From: Saprospira sp. CCB-QB6
GTDB taxonomy: Bacteria > Bacteroidota > Bacteroidia > Chitinophagales > Saprospiraceae
NCBI RefSeq assembly: GCF_028464065.1
Contig: NZ_CP116808.1
Coordinates: 620,001-684,000 of the forward strand
Reading direction: 5' to 3'
Length of the DNA stretch: 64,000 nucleotides
Shown here: in pieces, positions 1-8,435 of the stretch
Numbering within the stretch: position 1 is the first letter of the stretch
Layout of the letters: each line of letters begins with the position of its first letter
The notes under the pieces: model-generated
What the model saw: only the letters and a program-made list of their open reading frames with translations
Told to the model about the DNA's origin: nothing
The model's database searches: none
Position numbers and translations under genes: made by a program

Positions 1-4
1 TTGC

Positions 5-937
5 CTAAAGTAATTTCAGGTCTTCTAAAATATGCTCTGGATGTCTATATCGTTTGCTGTGCAACTGCCAATGATAACAGGCTGCCAGCATATTATCTAG
101 ATAATCAACATATTGCCGAGCCACTGAAGACGCATCAGGGCTAGCTAAAAAGGCGGATATTGCTTGCTGATAAGTTTTATGTAACTGGTTAATATAAAGG
201 ATCGTCTTTTGAATAGCTTGCTCTAGATTCTGGGCTTCTCCTGTTGCCAAATAAACATTAATTAAATTAAATTGACTATGCTTTTCTTTGGGGTAAGAAA
301 TCAAATCATTAGAAATAGCTCCAATCAACGCCAAAGCTTCTTGTGCTGCCAAAAGATCTAAATTTGCATGCATCTCTGGCGACAAATATTGGTTCGCACA
401 GTATTCAATCAATAGTATAGTTGGGTACATCCCTCCAAAATGCACTCTAGAATCTAAATATTCCTGGCTATTTGTATACAAGCAAGGCGCCAAGCTATGG
501 TCCAAATGCATATAAAGATAGCCCTGATAAAAAACCAAAAACTCTTCTGAGGCCTTAGCTCTAAAGGCCGCCCCTAAACTAGACACCGCCTCATACAATT
601 GATTTTCAATAGGTTCACTAGAACAACTTATTTCTCCACGCTCCCAAGCAGCCTTAAAGTTATTCAAATCAAAACTATACCGTACTTCGCTATCCTCTCC
701 AAATAAATCATCTATATAGTAAAGCAAACTCGCCATCAAACTAGCGTCGATCAAGCGCTCCTCATCTGCATAGGGAAAAAGAAAGGCTGACATATCATGA
801 TGGCCCAAATAAAGTCCATCTAAATACAAACCCAAAGATTTGGCTTTTTCTTTTGCCTTCGTTAATACAGTTTGGTTGTTTTTAGGGAGTTCCGGTTGAG
901 GTAAAGCCGAAATACTCAACATTTTCGCGTAAAACAT
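5..937 (-). CDS. Class I terpene synthase (copy 1)
   Basis: A 310-residue class I terpene cyclase that would ionise and cyclise a prenyl diphosphate. Visible motifs are the aspartate-rich DDLFGED (D76, D77, D82), a pyrophosphate-sensor Arg in the segment YLDSRVHFGG (R164), the NSE-type metal motif NDLISYPKE (N210, D211, S214, E218) and a C-terminal RY pair (about 296-297). All metal-binding and diphosphate-sensing positions are present, so it looks active. An in-frame TTG lies 15 nt upstream, but the ATG giving MFYAKMLSIS matches the start of the neighbouring paralogue. A terminator-like hairpin separates the two genes, so they may be transcribed separately. No prenyltransferase, P450 or other tailoring gene is adjacent. 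The product cannot be predicted from sequence. Confidence 0.85.
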   Translation of the reverse strand: MFYAKMLSISALPQPELPKNNQTVLTKAKEKAKSLGLYLDGLYLGHHDMSAFLFPYADEERLIDASLMASLLYYIDDLFGEDSEVRYSFDLNNFKAAWERGEISCSSEPIENQLYEAVSSLGAAFRAKASEEFLVFYQGYLYMHLDHSLAPCLYTNSQEYLDSRVHFGGMYPTILLIEYCANQYLSPEMHANLDLLAAQEALALIGAISNDLISYPKEKHSQFNLINVYLATGEAQNLEQAIQKTILYINQLHKTYQQAISAFLASPDASSVARQYVDYLDNMLAACYHWQLHSKRYRHPEHILEDLKLL

Positions 938-973
938 CTGCTTGTTCTTCAAAAATTAGTTGGGGAAATCTAT

Positions 974-1008
974 TAAAAAACACAGACTAGCTCAATACTA
1001 GCCTGTGT
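974..1008 (-). terminator. Terminator between the two terpene synthase genes
   Basis: An inverted repeat (ACACAGACTAG at 980-990 with CTAGCCTGTGT at 998-1008, one mismatch) is followed on the minus strand by a run of T. It lies about 90 nt downstream of the 1094-2029 gene and just upstream of the 5-937 gene, so it would end the upstream transcript. Confidence 0.6.
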
Positions 1009-1093
1009 AGCATGCAAATATAAACATTATTCCCTATAAAACAGTCTCTTTCTTGCTCAAAGAGAAAATAGACTATAACCATTCTCTAAAAGG

Positions 1094-2029
1094 CTAACTA
1101 CTTTTTAAATCTGTTAAAATATGCTCCGGATGTTTATAACGATCGGTCTGAACCTGCCAATGATAACAGGCTGCCAGCATATTATCTAAATAAGAAATAT
1201 ATTGTTTAATAAATGGCTCTTTAGCTTCTTCTGCTGCTAAAAAAGCAGCCTTAGCCTGCTCATAATTCTTATGTAACTGATTGAGGTAGATAATTGTCTT
1301 TTGAATAGACTGCTCTAAAGTCTCCGCTTCTGCAGTCTCTAAATATACATTCAGCAAGTTAAACTGACTGTGCTGTTCTTTAGGGTAAGACATCAAATCA
1401 TTAGAAATCACTGCAATCAAAGCCAAAGCTTTCTGAGCAGCCACAAAGTCAGGATGCTCTCGCAAATCCAAGGATAAATACTCTTCTGCACAATACTCAA
1501 TTAACAACAAAGTCGGATACATTCCCCCAAAATGAAGGCGTGTCTCCAAATACTCTTCGCTATTCGTATAAGCTGCAGGCGATATGCTGTGCGCCAAATG
1601 AGCATCCAAATATCCCTGATAATAATTCCAAAAATCTTCCGGTACAGCAGCTCTAAAATCAGCCCCATAACTAGCTGCAGCCTTATACAACTGCGCCTCA
1701 ACTTCATCTCTTGCGGCAGGCTGTTCACCCCGCTCCCAAGCCGCCTTAAACCGATCTAAATCAAAGCTATACCGAACTTTATTATCCTCTCCAAAAAGAT
1801 CATCTACATAGTATAATAAGGTCGTCATCAAACTTGCACCAATCAAACGATCTTCATCTGCAAAGGGGTATAAATAAGCAGACATATCATGATGCCCCAA
1901 ATAAAGCCCATCTAAATACAAACCCAATGCTTTGGCTTTAGATTTCGCCCGTTCCAATAATTCTTCGTTGTTTTTAGGTAGACGAGGTTGAGGAAGCCTC
2001 GAAATACTCAACATTTTAGTGTCAAACAT
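1094..2029 (-). CDS. Class I terpene synthase (copy 2)
   Basis: A 311-residue paralogue of the downstream gene, closely similar along its whole length. It keeps DDLFGED (D76, D77, D82), the sensor Arg in YLETRLHFGG (R164), NDLMSYPKE (N210, D211, S214, E218) and the RY pair (297-298). Differences are concentrated in the region around residues 100-150 and near the C-terminus, so the two copies may make different products. The ATG start gives MFDTKMLSIS. The high similarity and tandem arrangement indicate a local duplication. Family assignment rests on the full motif set; substrate chain length is unknown. Confidence 0.85.
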   Translation of the reverse strand: MFDTKMLSISRLPQPRLPKNNEELLERAKSKAKALGLYLDGLYLGHHDMSAYLYPFADEDRLIGASLMTTLLYYVDDLFGEDNKVRYSFDLDRFKAAWERGEQPAARDEVEAQLYKAAASYGADFRAAVPEDFWNYYQGYLDAHLAHSISPAAYTNSEEYLETRLHFGGMYPTLLLIEYCAEEYLSLDLREHPDFVAAQKALALIAVISNDLMSYPKEQHSQFNLLNVYLETAEAETLEQSIQKTIIYLNQLHKNYEQAKAAFLAAEEAKEPFIKQYISYLDNMLAACYHWQVQTDRYKHPEHILTDLKSS

Positions 2030-2056
2030 TTACTTTGTTGTTTATCATTTTAAAAA

Positions 2057-2088
2057 ACGTAAACTAATTCATTTCAACTAGTTTGCGT
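2057..2088 (-). terminator. Terminator-like hairpin after the DUF3298-like lipoprotein gene
   Basis: An imperfect inverted repeat built on AAACTA and TAGTTT with flanking ACG/CGT is followed by a T-run on the minus strand. It is located between the stop of the 2110-2973 gene and the start of the 1094-2029 gene. Confidence 0.45.
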
Positions 2089-2109
2089 AATAAAACAATA
2101 AGAAAGCAT

Positions 2110-2973
2110 CTATAAAACAGCCTCTTGCTTTAAAATTGGCAAAATGGCCTGATAGGGCAACTCAAATTCTATGGTCCCCATAGAATAAGGCGCAATATCA
2201 TACGGATTAAAACAAAAAGCTATGCCCGTTTTCCCCAAGGCAAAGTTCCGAGGCAATAAGAAACGCCCTCCCGGAAACTCATAATCCGTCTCCCCCATCG
2301 GCTGTTTAGCCGGAATCTCCCTAGCCATCCGAAAATATCGCTCGGCTGTCTGCAATAATTCCTGCTGATACCCCTCCACAAAAATATCCTCTAAAGCCAA
2401 TAACTTAGCCGTCTTCAAATCAAAATTAAAGTACCTCGTGTAGCTATTCGGATGCGCCCCACCCGTAAAATTGGCCTCATGCAATTGCAAAGATAAAATC
2501 CGATTGCTGTTCAAAACGACCTTAATCTCTACCTCACAAGTCCAACGATTAGGTAAAACTAACTGCTTTTTCATCTCTTCCTTGGCCATCTCATACTCCC
2601 GAATAAAAGCATCCAAGCGCTGCTGCAAGTTATCATACGCAATCTCCCCCGCATCATTGAGCAACATAATCTCATAAATCACCGCATTGATGCTGTCTTT
2701 CACTTCTTCCGCCTTGAAATCCGTAATTTTCGGATAACTCAAACGAATTTGCGTCACCTGCGCTTCCTCCCCAAATGGCTCTACCTCCTTGGCCAATACA
2801 AGCTGCTCATAATGAGCCGTATCTCCCGAAATCTGCAACTGAAAACCAGGCCCAGCCTCCCGCTGAGCCGCAGCCCGCGCTTCACTATCTACTACTGCCG
2901 CTGGCTGATCAGACTGACAAGCCGTAGCCAAAAAGAGACAAACTAACCAACAACTTCCTACTAAATATCGCAT
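2110..2973 (-). CDS. RsiV/DUF3298-like lipoprotein
   Basis: A 287-residue predicted lipoprotein. The N-terminus is a signal peptide ending in a lipobox-like LATAC (Cys at about 19). The middle region resembles DUF4163, and the C-terminal half carries the GGAHPNSYTRYFNFD signature of the DUF3298/RsiV C-terminal domain, followed by an aromatic segment (FCFNPYDIAPYSMG) also typical of that family. In Bacillus the RsiV version binds lysozyme, but many Bacteroidota members are stand-alone periplasmic lipoproteins with unknown ligand. It has no transmembrane anti-sigma part, so a sigma-regulating role is not supported. The gene stands alone and is read away from rimO. Confidence 0.75.
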   Translation of the reverse strand: MRYLVGSCWLVCLFLATACQSDQPAAVVDSEARAAAQREAGPGFQLQISGDTAHYEQLVLAKEVEPFGEEAQVTQIRLSYPKITDFKAEEVKDSINAVIYEIMLLNDAGEIAYDNLQQRLDAFIREYEMAKEEMKKQLVLPNRWTCEVEIKVVLNSNRILSLQLHEANFTGGAHPNSYTRYFNFDLKTAKLLALEDIFVEGYQQELLQTAERYFRMAREIPAKQPMGETDYEFPGGRFLLPRNFALGKTGIAFCFNPYDIAPYSMGTIEFELPYQAILPILKQEAVL

Positions 2974-3004
2974 ATATATGGTATTAAATGTATAATCTTC
3001 TTTT

Positions 3005-3123
3005 GGGGCCTCCGCCTCGCTGCGCTCGTCGGCGCTACGTTCCGCAGCTCGCTATTCGCTCGGCCCTCCGCCAGCTTTGCTGGCTCGGTCTGGCCTACGG
3101 CCACTGCTGCACATCGCTAGGCC
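3005..3123 (+). repeat. GC-rich hairpin element, type A (copy 1)
   Basis: Starts GGGGCCT and ends ATCGCTAGGCC, with the conserved blocks CGCTACGTT, GCTCGGCCCT and GGTCTGGCC. The second hairpin is GCCAGC-ttt-GCTGGC and the third GGCC-tac-GGCC. It sits in the divergent interval between the 2110-2973 lipoprotein gene and rimO. The rest of this interval (3124-3401) holds the rimO promoter region and no gene. Confidence 0.85.
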
Positions 3124-3347
3124 AAATGCAAATTCTTCGCTTCAAGTATGCTTTGACAAAAGCAAAAGAATAGCTCTCTCTTTGGCCCCAACGCTCCACC
3201 CTACAAAGCTGCAAAACCCCCTACACAAAAAATAAATTCTACTCTCTACTCTAAAAAAAAACTTCTTTGAACTAAAGTTCCCTAAAAAAGAGCCCCGCAA
3301 AAATGCCTAAAAGTTGGCCAACAAAGGCAATTTTCGTTCAACTTCTT

Positions 3348-3355
3348 TATCTTTG
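3348..3355 (+). promoter_or_regulatory. Putative Bacteroidota -7 box upstream of rimO
   Basis: TATCTTTG fits the TAnnTTTG consensus of the Bacteroidota primary sigma factor and lies 46 nt before the rimO ATG. No convincing -33 TTTG is visible at the expected spacing, so the call is tentative. Confidence 0.35.
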
Positions 3356-3401
3356 CGCCTACCCTAATCGGAATTAGGGCCAAAAATTAGAACGAAAGAA
3401 A

Positions 3402-4727
3402 ATGAAAACCAAAAAGATAGGAAAGGATAAGGTCAATGTGATCACCATGGGCTGCTCTAAAAACATGGTCGACTCCGAAATCCTTATGCACCAACTCCGT
3501 GTCAACGATTTTGAGGTCAGCCACGATAGCGAAGAAGATGATTCGGATATTATTATTATCAATACTTGCGGATTTATCGACCGAGCCAAAGAGGAATCAA
3601 TCAATACAATCCTCGCCTATGCAGACGAAAAGGCCGAGGGCAATATTGAAAAATTATACGTCACGGGCTGCTTATCTGAACGCTACAAAGAGGACCTCCA
3701 AAGAGAAATCCCCGAAGTAGACGCTTTCTTTGGTACTCTTGAGCTGCCCGCCCTACTCGAAAAACTAGAGGCCGATTATCGCCAAGATTTACTAGGCGAA
3801 CGCATGCTCATGACTCCGCCTCATTACGCTTATGTCAAAATTTCGGAAGGCTGTAACCGTACCTGCTCTTTTTGTGCCATCCCCCTTATGCGCGGCAAAC
3901 ACATTTCTAAACCCATCGAAGATTTGGTCCAAGAAGTTAAAGGCCTAGTCAAAAATGGCGTGAAAGAAGTAATGCTCATCGCTCAAGAACTCACTTATTA
4001 CGGCCTCGACATTTATAAAGAACGCCGTCTTGCCCAATTACTACATGCCCTCAACGAAATTGAAGGCCTAGAGTGGATCCGCCTACACTACGCCTATCCC
4101 TCAAAATTCCCCACAGACGTTTTTGACGCTATCCGAGAGCTGCCCAAGGTCTGCAATTATCTCGATATGCCCCTACAACATATCAATACGGAAGTACTCA
4201 AAAGAATGCGCCGCCAAATTGACCGCCAAGGGACCAAAGAAGTGATCGAGGAAGCTCGTCGACTCGTTCCCGGTATTGCCGTGCGTACCACTTTCCTCGT
4301 TGGCTTCCCCGGCGAAACAGAAGAAGAATTTGAAGACCTCCTCGCCTTTGTCGAAGAAATGCGCTTCGAACGCGTTGGCGTTTTTCAATACTCTCATGAA
4401 GAAAATACCCTAGCCCATCAGCTAGAAGATGATATTAGCCCAGAGGTAAAAACCGAACGCGCTAACCGCCTTATGCAAGTCCAACAAGCTATCTCTTTCG
4501 AACTCAACCAAGAAAAAATTGGGCAACAGCTCAAGGTTTTGGTCGACCGCATCGAAGGAGGCTACTTTGTAGGCCGCAGCGAATTTGACTCCCCAGAAGT
4601 TGATAATGAGGTCCTTATCGAAATGCAAGAAAACGATTATCTCCGCCTTGGTGATTTTGCCTGGGTAGAAATTACCGATGCAACAGAATACGACCTCTTC
4701 GCAAAGATTTTTCCTAAAGAAAAATAA
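3402..4727 (+). CDS. rimO: Ribosomal protein S12 methylthiotransferase RimO
   Basis: A 441-residue radical-SAM methylthiotransferase that adds a methylthio group to an Asp of ribosomal protein S12. The N-terminal UPF0004 domain has the auxiliary-cluster cysteines C18 (in MGCSKNMVDSE), C56 and C90. The radical SAM motif CNRTCSFC gives C151, C155 and C158. A C-terminal TRAM-like region runs from about residue 375. The MGCSKN signature separates RimO from MiaB. Length is normal for the family. The ATG is preceded by an A-rich stretch, as is usual in this phylum. A strong terminator follows the stop. Confidence 0.96.
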   Translation: MKTKKIGKDKVNVITMGCSKNMVDSEILMHQLRVNDFEVSHDSEEDDSDIIIINTCGFIDRAKEESINTILAYADEKAEGNIEKLYVTGCLSERYKEDLQREIPEVDAFFGTLELPALLEKLEADYRQDLLGERMLMTPPHYAYVKISEGCNRTCSFCAIPLMRGKHISKPIEDLVQEVKGLVKNGVKEVMLIAQELTYYGLDIYKERRLAQLLHALNEIEGLEWIRLHYAYPSKFPTDVFDAIRELPKVCNYLDMPLQHINTEVLKRMRRQIDRQGTKEVIEEARRLVPGIAVRTTFLVGFPGETEEEFEDLLAFVEEMRFERVGVFQYSHEENTLAHQLEDDISPEVKTERANRLMQVQQAISFELNQEKIGQQLKVLVDRIEGGYFVGRSEFDSPEVDNEVLIEMQENDYLRLGDFAWVEITDATEYDLFAKIFPKEK

Positions 4728-4732
4728 AAAAT

Positions 4733-4778
4733 AAGCCTTCCCCTGACAAATTCGATTGGGGGAAGGCTTCTAGTTTTT
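4733..4778 (+). terminator. rimO terminator
   Basis: The perfect stem AAGCCTTCCCC (4733-4743) with GGGGAAGGCTT (4759-4769) is followed by a T-rich tail. It lies a few bases after the rimO stop codon. Confidence 0.8.
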
Positions 4779-4897
4779 GTATCTTATAAGAGAGCGCCTT
4801 TAAAATAATGGTCCCTGACCAACTTAGTTTAAAGGAACTCGGATACCACACAGATCATCCAAAACCATCGGCCTGACCGAAGAAAAATGAATTGCCT

Positions 4898-5749
4898 ATG
4901 AGTTGGTTCAAAAGAGACAATAAAGGTATTACAACCTCTACCCGCGAGAAAAAAGAAGCTCCAGAAGGAATTTGGCATCAGTGCGGGAAATGCCAGCACC
5001 GTGTAACGGTAAAGGACCTCAGAGAAAATCTCTATGTTTGTCCTAGCTGTAAGCACCATGAGCGCCTAGGCTCTGGCGCTTACTTTGAACTCTTCTTTGA
5101 TGATGGAAAATACAAAGAACTATTTGAGAATATCGCCGCTGTAGATTCTATCAACTTTGTAGATCTCAAGCCTTATCCAGAACGCCTAGAAGCCGCCCGC
5201 AAAAAAACGGGCCTAGTCGACGCCCTTAGCGTAGCTAAAGGAAAGGTCCATAAAAATGATCTCGTTATTGCCGCTATGGATTTTTCTTTCATCGGCGGAT
5301 CTATGGGAGCTGTTACAGGTGAAAAAATTGCCAAGGCTATTGATTATTGTATTAAGCACAACTGCGCTTTTATGATTATCTCTAAATCTGGCGGCGCTCG
5401 TATGATGGAATCAGCCTTCTCTCTTATGCAAATGGCCAAAGTATCGGCCAAGCTCACCCAATTGGCTGATGCTCGCCTGCCTTATCTTTCCTTTATGACT
5501 GACCCCACCACAGGAGGTGTTACCGCTTCTTTTGCTATGTTGGGCGACTTTAACTTTTCGGAACCTGGCGCGCTTATCGGCTTTGCAGGTCCCCGAATTG
5601 TAAAGGAAACTATTAAGGTAAAAGAATTGCCCGAAGGTTTCCAAAGAGCAGAATCACTCCTTCACAACGGATTCCTCGACTTTATTGTAGAGCGTAAAAA
5701 CCTCAAGGATAAAGTGGGCGATATCTTGACCCTCTTTAAGAAAATCTAA
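4898..5749 (+). CDS. accD: Acetyl-CoA carboxylase carboxyltransferase subunit beta
   Basis: A 283-residue AccD, the subunit that with AccA transfers carboxyl from biotin to acetyl-CoA to make malonyl-CoA for fatty acid synthesis. The N-terminal zinc ribbon has C29, C32, C48 and C51. The crotonase-fold core contains the SGGARM segment and a GALIGFAGPR segment typical of AccD. I choose the ATG giving MSWFKRDNK, the usual family start, over a TTG six bases upstream. No accA is in the window. A terminator hairpin follows. Confidence 0.95.
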   Translation: MSWFKRDNKGITTSTREKKEAPEGIWHQCGKCQHRVTVKDLRENLYVCPSCKHHERLGSGAYFELFFDDGKYKELFENIAAVDSINFVDLKPYPERLEAARKKTGLVDALSVAKGKVHKNDLVIAAMDFSFIGGSMGAVTGEKIAKAIDYCIKHNCAFMIISKSGGARMMESAFSLMQMAKVSAKLTQLADARLPYLSFMTDPTTGGVTASFAMLGDFNFSEPGALIGFAGPRIVKETIKVKELPEGFQRAESLLHNGFLDFIVERKNLKDKVGDILTLFKKI

Positions 5750-5772
5750 TCGCTAAGCGATGGATTAAAATA

Positions 5773-5806
5773 AAGCCGCATTCTCTACTTAGAGAATGCG
5801 GCTTTT
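5773..5806 (+). terminator. accD terminator
   Basis: The stem AGCCGCATTCTCT/AGAGAATGCGGCT with a short loop is followed by TTTTCT, about 25 nt after the accD stop. Confidence 0.8.
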
Positions 5807-5823
5807 CTATTGATCCTATTTTG

Positions 5824-5972
5824 CGGCGGACAGGGCGCGCAGCGCCCGCGGGCCTAGCGATGTGAAGGGGGGCGGCAAAGCCGCAGACCCAGCGGGCCTA
5901 GCCCGCGCAGGGCCGAGCAGACCTGCGAGCCCTGAAACGTAGCGCCGACGAGCGCAGCGAGGCGGAGGCCCC
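5824..5972 (-). repeat. GC-rich hairpin element, type A (copy 2)
   Basis: The minus-strand copy begins GGGGCCT at 5972 and reaches CATCGCTAGGCC at 5851, then runs into an extra palindrome (GGGCGCGCAGCGCCC). Hairpin 2 is GCGGGC-tag-GCCCGC and hairpin 3 is GCGGC-ttt-GCCGC. It begins about 24 nt after the stop of the 5996-7432 kinase gene and in the same sense. Confidence 0.85.
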
Positions 5973-5995
5973 AAAACACAACAAAAATACAGTTG

Positions 5996-7432
5996 TTATT
6001 TTGGCCAATGAGGACGTTCTCGGTGGTTGAGGCGAATATCGAGTTCTGGGCCAAAACGGCTTTGCAAAAACTGTTGTAATCGCTCGGCAGAATAGACCGA
6101 TCGATGTTGGCCGCCCGTGCAACCAAAATGCACTCCTAAATCGGAATGCCCACGGTCCAAATACTTTTGTATAGCCCCCTCAATAACAGGAAAAATCTGG
6201 GCTAAAAACTGTTCAATTTCGCCGTCTTCTACCAAAAAGAGTTTGACCTCTTCGTCTAGGCCCGTTTTCTTTTTGTAGGGCGTATATCGGCCTGGATTAT
6301 GGATAAATCGGCAATCGAAGATAAAGCCAGCTCCGTGTCCCCCCGTGGGATCTTCGGGCAAGCCTCTTTTGTAGGAAAAGGAAGAAATATGTAGGCGAAG
6401 GGCTTGTTCTTGGGGTTGGGGCAATTGTTCTTGTGGCTGTCGGATTAGCCCTTTAAGCAGGCGATTCAGCTCGGGTAGCGGCAATAAATCTTGCATCAGC
6501 AACCAGCGAATATTGGCCAAGGCAAAGGGAATACTGGCCAGAAAATGTCCCTTCTTTTGGTAATGTCCCTTAAAACCATAGGCGCCCAAGACCTGCAAAC
6601 TGCGCAAAAGCACAAAGCCCAGATAATAGCGCTCAAACTCTTGGCGATCCCATTTGGGGTCTCGTTTTTTGAGTGCCTGCCAATACTCTTCTAGCAAGCG
6701 TTCGCGATCTTTATTGGACAATTGCGCTTTGGCCTGAAAAAGCAAAGAGACCAAATCGTATTGAAGCGGACCACGTCTTCCTCCCTGATAATCAATAAAA
6801 TAAGGCTGTTCATCTTTAATAATGATATTGCGCGCTTGAAAATCTCTAAACATGAAATAATGCGCAGGAGCTTGGGCCAAAAATTCGACTAGGCGATCAA
6901 AATCTTGCTCTAGGGCCTCGGCATCAAAGGGGAGTTTGGCGGGTAGCAAATACCAATACTTAAATGATTGGCAATCCCACTGCATGGATTGTTTATCGAA
7001 ATCAGCTTTGGGATAAGCCAAGCTATAATCTACTTCTTGATGGCCCTCAATCTGTAAATCGAGCAGAGCGATCAGGGCTTTTTTATAATATTGATAGAAG
7101 CGATTGGGAAAATGGCCTTCTCCATTTTGGCGGGCTTCTTCTAGGCTTTGGAGTAGCGTATTGGGACCTAAATCCTCAATCAAATAGCAATTTTGGTCTA
7201 GGGATTGGGCCAAAAGTTTAGGGACGGGCAAGCCCAATTTTAAAAAGCTTTGCGTAAAAGAAACAAAGGCCAAATTCTCTTCTTGAGCGGGATTCTCCAC
7301 CCCCAGAGCCTGTCCAAAAGGGGAAGAAAGACGATAATATAAGCGATCGGAACCAGAAAGGGGCAGCGCTTTGATCTCTTGGGCGGCTGCGCCAAAATGC
7401 TCCTGATAAAGGTCGAGTATAGTTTGATTCAT
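5996..7432 (-). CDS. Aminoglycoside-phosphotransferase-fold sugar kinase fused to RapZ C-terminal domain
   Basis: A 478-residue two-domain protein. Residues 1-330 form an APH/AmgK-like kinase: a catalytic FRDFQARN loop (D197, N202) and a metal-binding FIDYQGG (D214). Residues about 345-478 match the C-terminal domain of RapZ, including FDCRFIHNPG, a TGLD segment and the diagnostic GCTGGQHRSVYSAERL (about 437-452). In enterobacteria the RapZ C-terminal domain senses glucosamine-6-phosphate and binds the small RNA GlmZ. AmgK kinases phosphorylate MurNAc/GlcNAc. The fusion therefore suggests an amino-sugar recycling kinase with a built-in amino-sugar-phosphate sensor, but this is inference. The N-terminal Walker-type GTPase half of RapZ is absent. 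The gene is followed by a type A hairpin element. Confidence 0.85.
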   Translation of the reverse strand: MNQTILDLYQEHFGAAAQEIKALPLSGSDRLYYRLSSPFGQALGVENPAQEENLAFVSFTQSFLKLGLPVPKLLAQSLDQNCYLIEDLGPNTLLQSLEEARQNGEGHFPNRFYQYYKKALIALLDLQIEGHQEVDYSLAYPKADFDKQSMQWDCQSFKYWYLLPAKLPFDAEALEQDFDRLVEFLAQAPAHYFMFRDFQARNIIIKDEQPYFIDYQGGRRGPLQYDLVSLLFQAKAQLSNKDRERLLEEYWQALKKRDPKWDRQEFERYYLGFVLLRSLQVLGAYGFKGHYQKKGHFLASIPFALANIRWLLMQDLLPLPELNRLLKGLIRQPQEQLPQPQEQALRLHISSFSYKRGLPEDPTGGHGAGFIFDCRFIHNPGRYTPYKKKTGLDEEVKLFLVEDGEIEQFLAQIFPVIEGAIQKYLDRGHSDLGVHFGCTGGQHRSVYSAERLQQFLQSRFGPELDIRLNHRERPHWPK

Positions 7433-7468
7433 AGTAGATATTGTTCTGCGACAAAACTACTAAAAAAA

Positions 7469-7852
7469 CTAGTTTTTTGGAGCTTCAGCCCCCTGTTCTA
7501 CCAACCAAGCAATAGCATCTGCTTCTTCTTTGAAAAGCTTAATCGGGTAAGGAAGGCGATTGAAGCTGATAAAGATATTACTGAGCAAGACCGCAGGGCC
7601 ACTTTTGGCTAAAATAGCTACCGCTTTGGCCCTCGTGTTCGCCGCTAAATATCGTCGGACCTCAATGCTGGTATGCTTCACAAAGCGTGTATCCGAGATA
7701 TAATAATTATTATCACTAAAGGCCTCTCGAATAGCCTTTACATGTTCTTTGACGACCTCTAAATCATTCAGTTGAGCCACCAAGGTAATGCTCTTCACAA
7801 TATTTCCAGATAAGGCATAAGCCTCTCCTAGAGGAGTCTTCACTTTATTCAT
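7469..7852 (-). CDS. DUF7793 (SpoIIAA/STAS-like) protein, array member 1
   Basis: A 127-residue single-domain protein of the DUF7793/SpoIIAA-like group. Recognisable features are a central sDTR..K...VR.YLA block and the C-terminal PYPIKLFKEEADAIAWLVEQG, the usual ending of the family (FxxExxAxxWL). The start is the ATG giving MNKVKTPLGEAYALSGN, which aligns with its neighbours; a longer reading frame upstream overlaps the previous gene and is not credible. It is the most downstream of a tandem run of similar genes on one strand, so co-transcription is likely. No phosphorylatable Ser block like that of SpoIIAA is evident. Function unknown. Confidence 0.8.
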   Translation of the reverse strand: MNKVKTPLGEAYALSGNIVKSITLVAQLNDLEVVKEHVKAIREAFSDNNYYISDTRFVKHTSIEVRRYLAANTRAKAVAILAKSGPAVLLSNIFISFNRLPYPIKLFKEEADAIAWLVEQGAEAPKN

Positions 7853-7857
7853 AAGGT

Positions 7858-8241
7858 TTATTTTGTAAGGGGCTGAGCGCCCTGCTCGATCAGCCAAGCA
7901 ATAGCCTCGGCCTCTTCTTTAAATAGCTTTGTGGGGTATGGGGGTTTACTAAAGTTAATAAACATATTGGCGAGCATCACTGTGATGCTATTTTTAGCCA
8001 AAATGGCTGCCGCAGAAACTGTAGCCTGCTCTGCCAAATACTTACGAACCCGCATACTCGTATGTTTAACTAAACGAGTATCAGATAAGTAAAAACTATG
8101 CGTTCCAAAATGATCGCGGACCATTTGCATATGTTGTTTAACCAACTCCAAGTCATCAACCTTAGCCAATTTTATTACAGCCTTAATCAAATTATCAGAA
8201 AGTTGATATACATCGCCTAAGGGGGTCTCTATCTTTTTCAT
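7858..8241 (-). CDS. DUF7793 (SpoIIAA/STAS-like) protein, array member 2
   Basis: A 127-residue paralogue starting MKKIETPLGDVYQLSDN and ending KLFKEEAEAIAWLIEQGAQPLTK. The SDTRLVKHTSMRVRKYLAEQ block is closest to member 1 (SDTRFVKHTSIEVRRYLA), so these two form a subpair. The stop lies only 5 nt from the start of member 1. The same alpha/beta pattern as anti-sigma antagonist-like proteins is inferred from the family, not shown here. Confidence 0.8.
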   Translation of the reverse strand: MKKIETPLGDVYQLSDNLIKAVIKLAKVDDLELVKQHMQMVRDHFGTHSFYLSDTRLVKHTSMRVRKYLAEQATVSAAAILAKNSITVMLANMFINFSKPPYPTKLFKEEAEAIAWLIEQGAQPLTK

Positions 8242-8253
8242 GGGGATTTGTTT

Positions 8254-8420
8254 TACGGAGCCTTGGCACCTTGTTCAATCAACCAAGCTATTGCTTTTCT
8301 CTCATCTTGAAAAATTCGAGTGGGATAAAGTGGCGAACTAAAACTTATATACATATTGCCTAACACCTTTGATAGACCGCCCCCACGATAATCGCTGCTG
8401 CCGCTGCTCCAGAATGATTT
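8254..8420 (-). pseudogene. Truncated, frameshifted DUF7793 copy (3' half)
   Basis: This stretch is nearly identical to the last 55 or so codons of the intact gene at 9056-9436 (same NHSGAAAA...LGNMY...PLYPTRIFQDERKAIAWLIEQGA ending). It lacks the 5' half and has a one-base deletion relative to that gene in the run around 8370-8385. It is cut off where the next intact gene begins. It records a partial duplication or a recombination within the array. Confidence 0.7.
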
Positions 8421-8435
8421 CTCAGAGGTAGGATC

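Noticed and set aside
2988-3173. Small open frame reading through the hairpin element upstream of rimO
   Set aside because: It is explained by the repeat and similar frames occur in other copies without a shared start or ribosome-binding site.
5854-6126. Open frames of 74-90 residues at the 3' end of the kinase-RapZ gene
   Set aside because: They are antisense or out-of-frame shadows that include the hairpin element.
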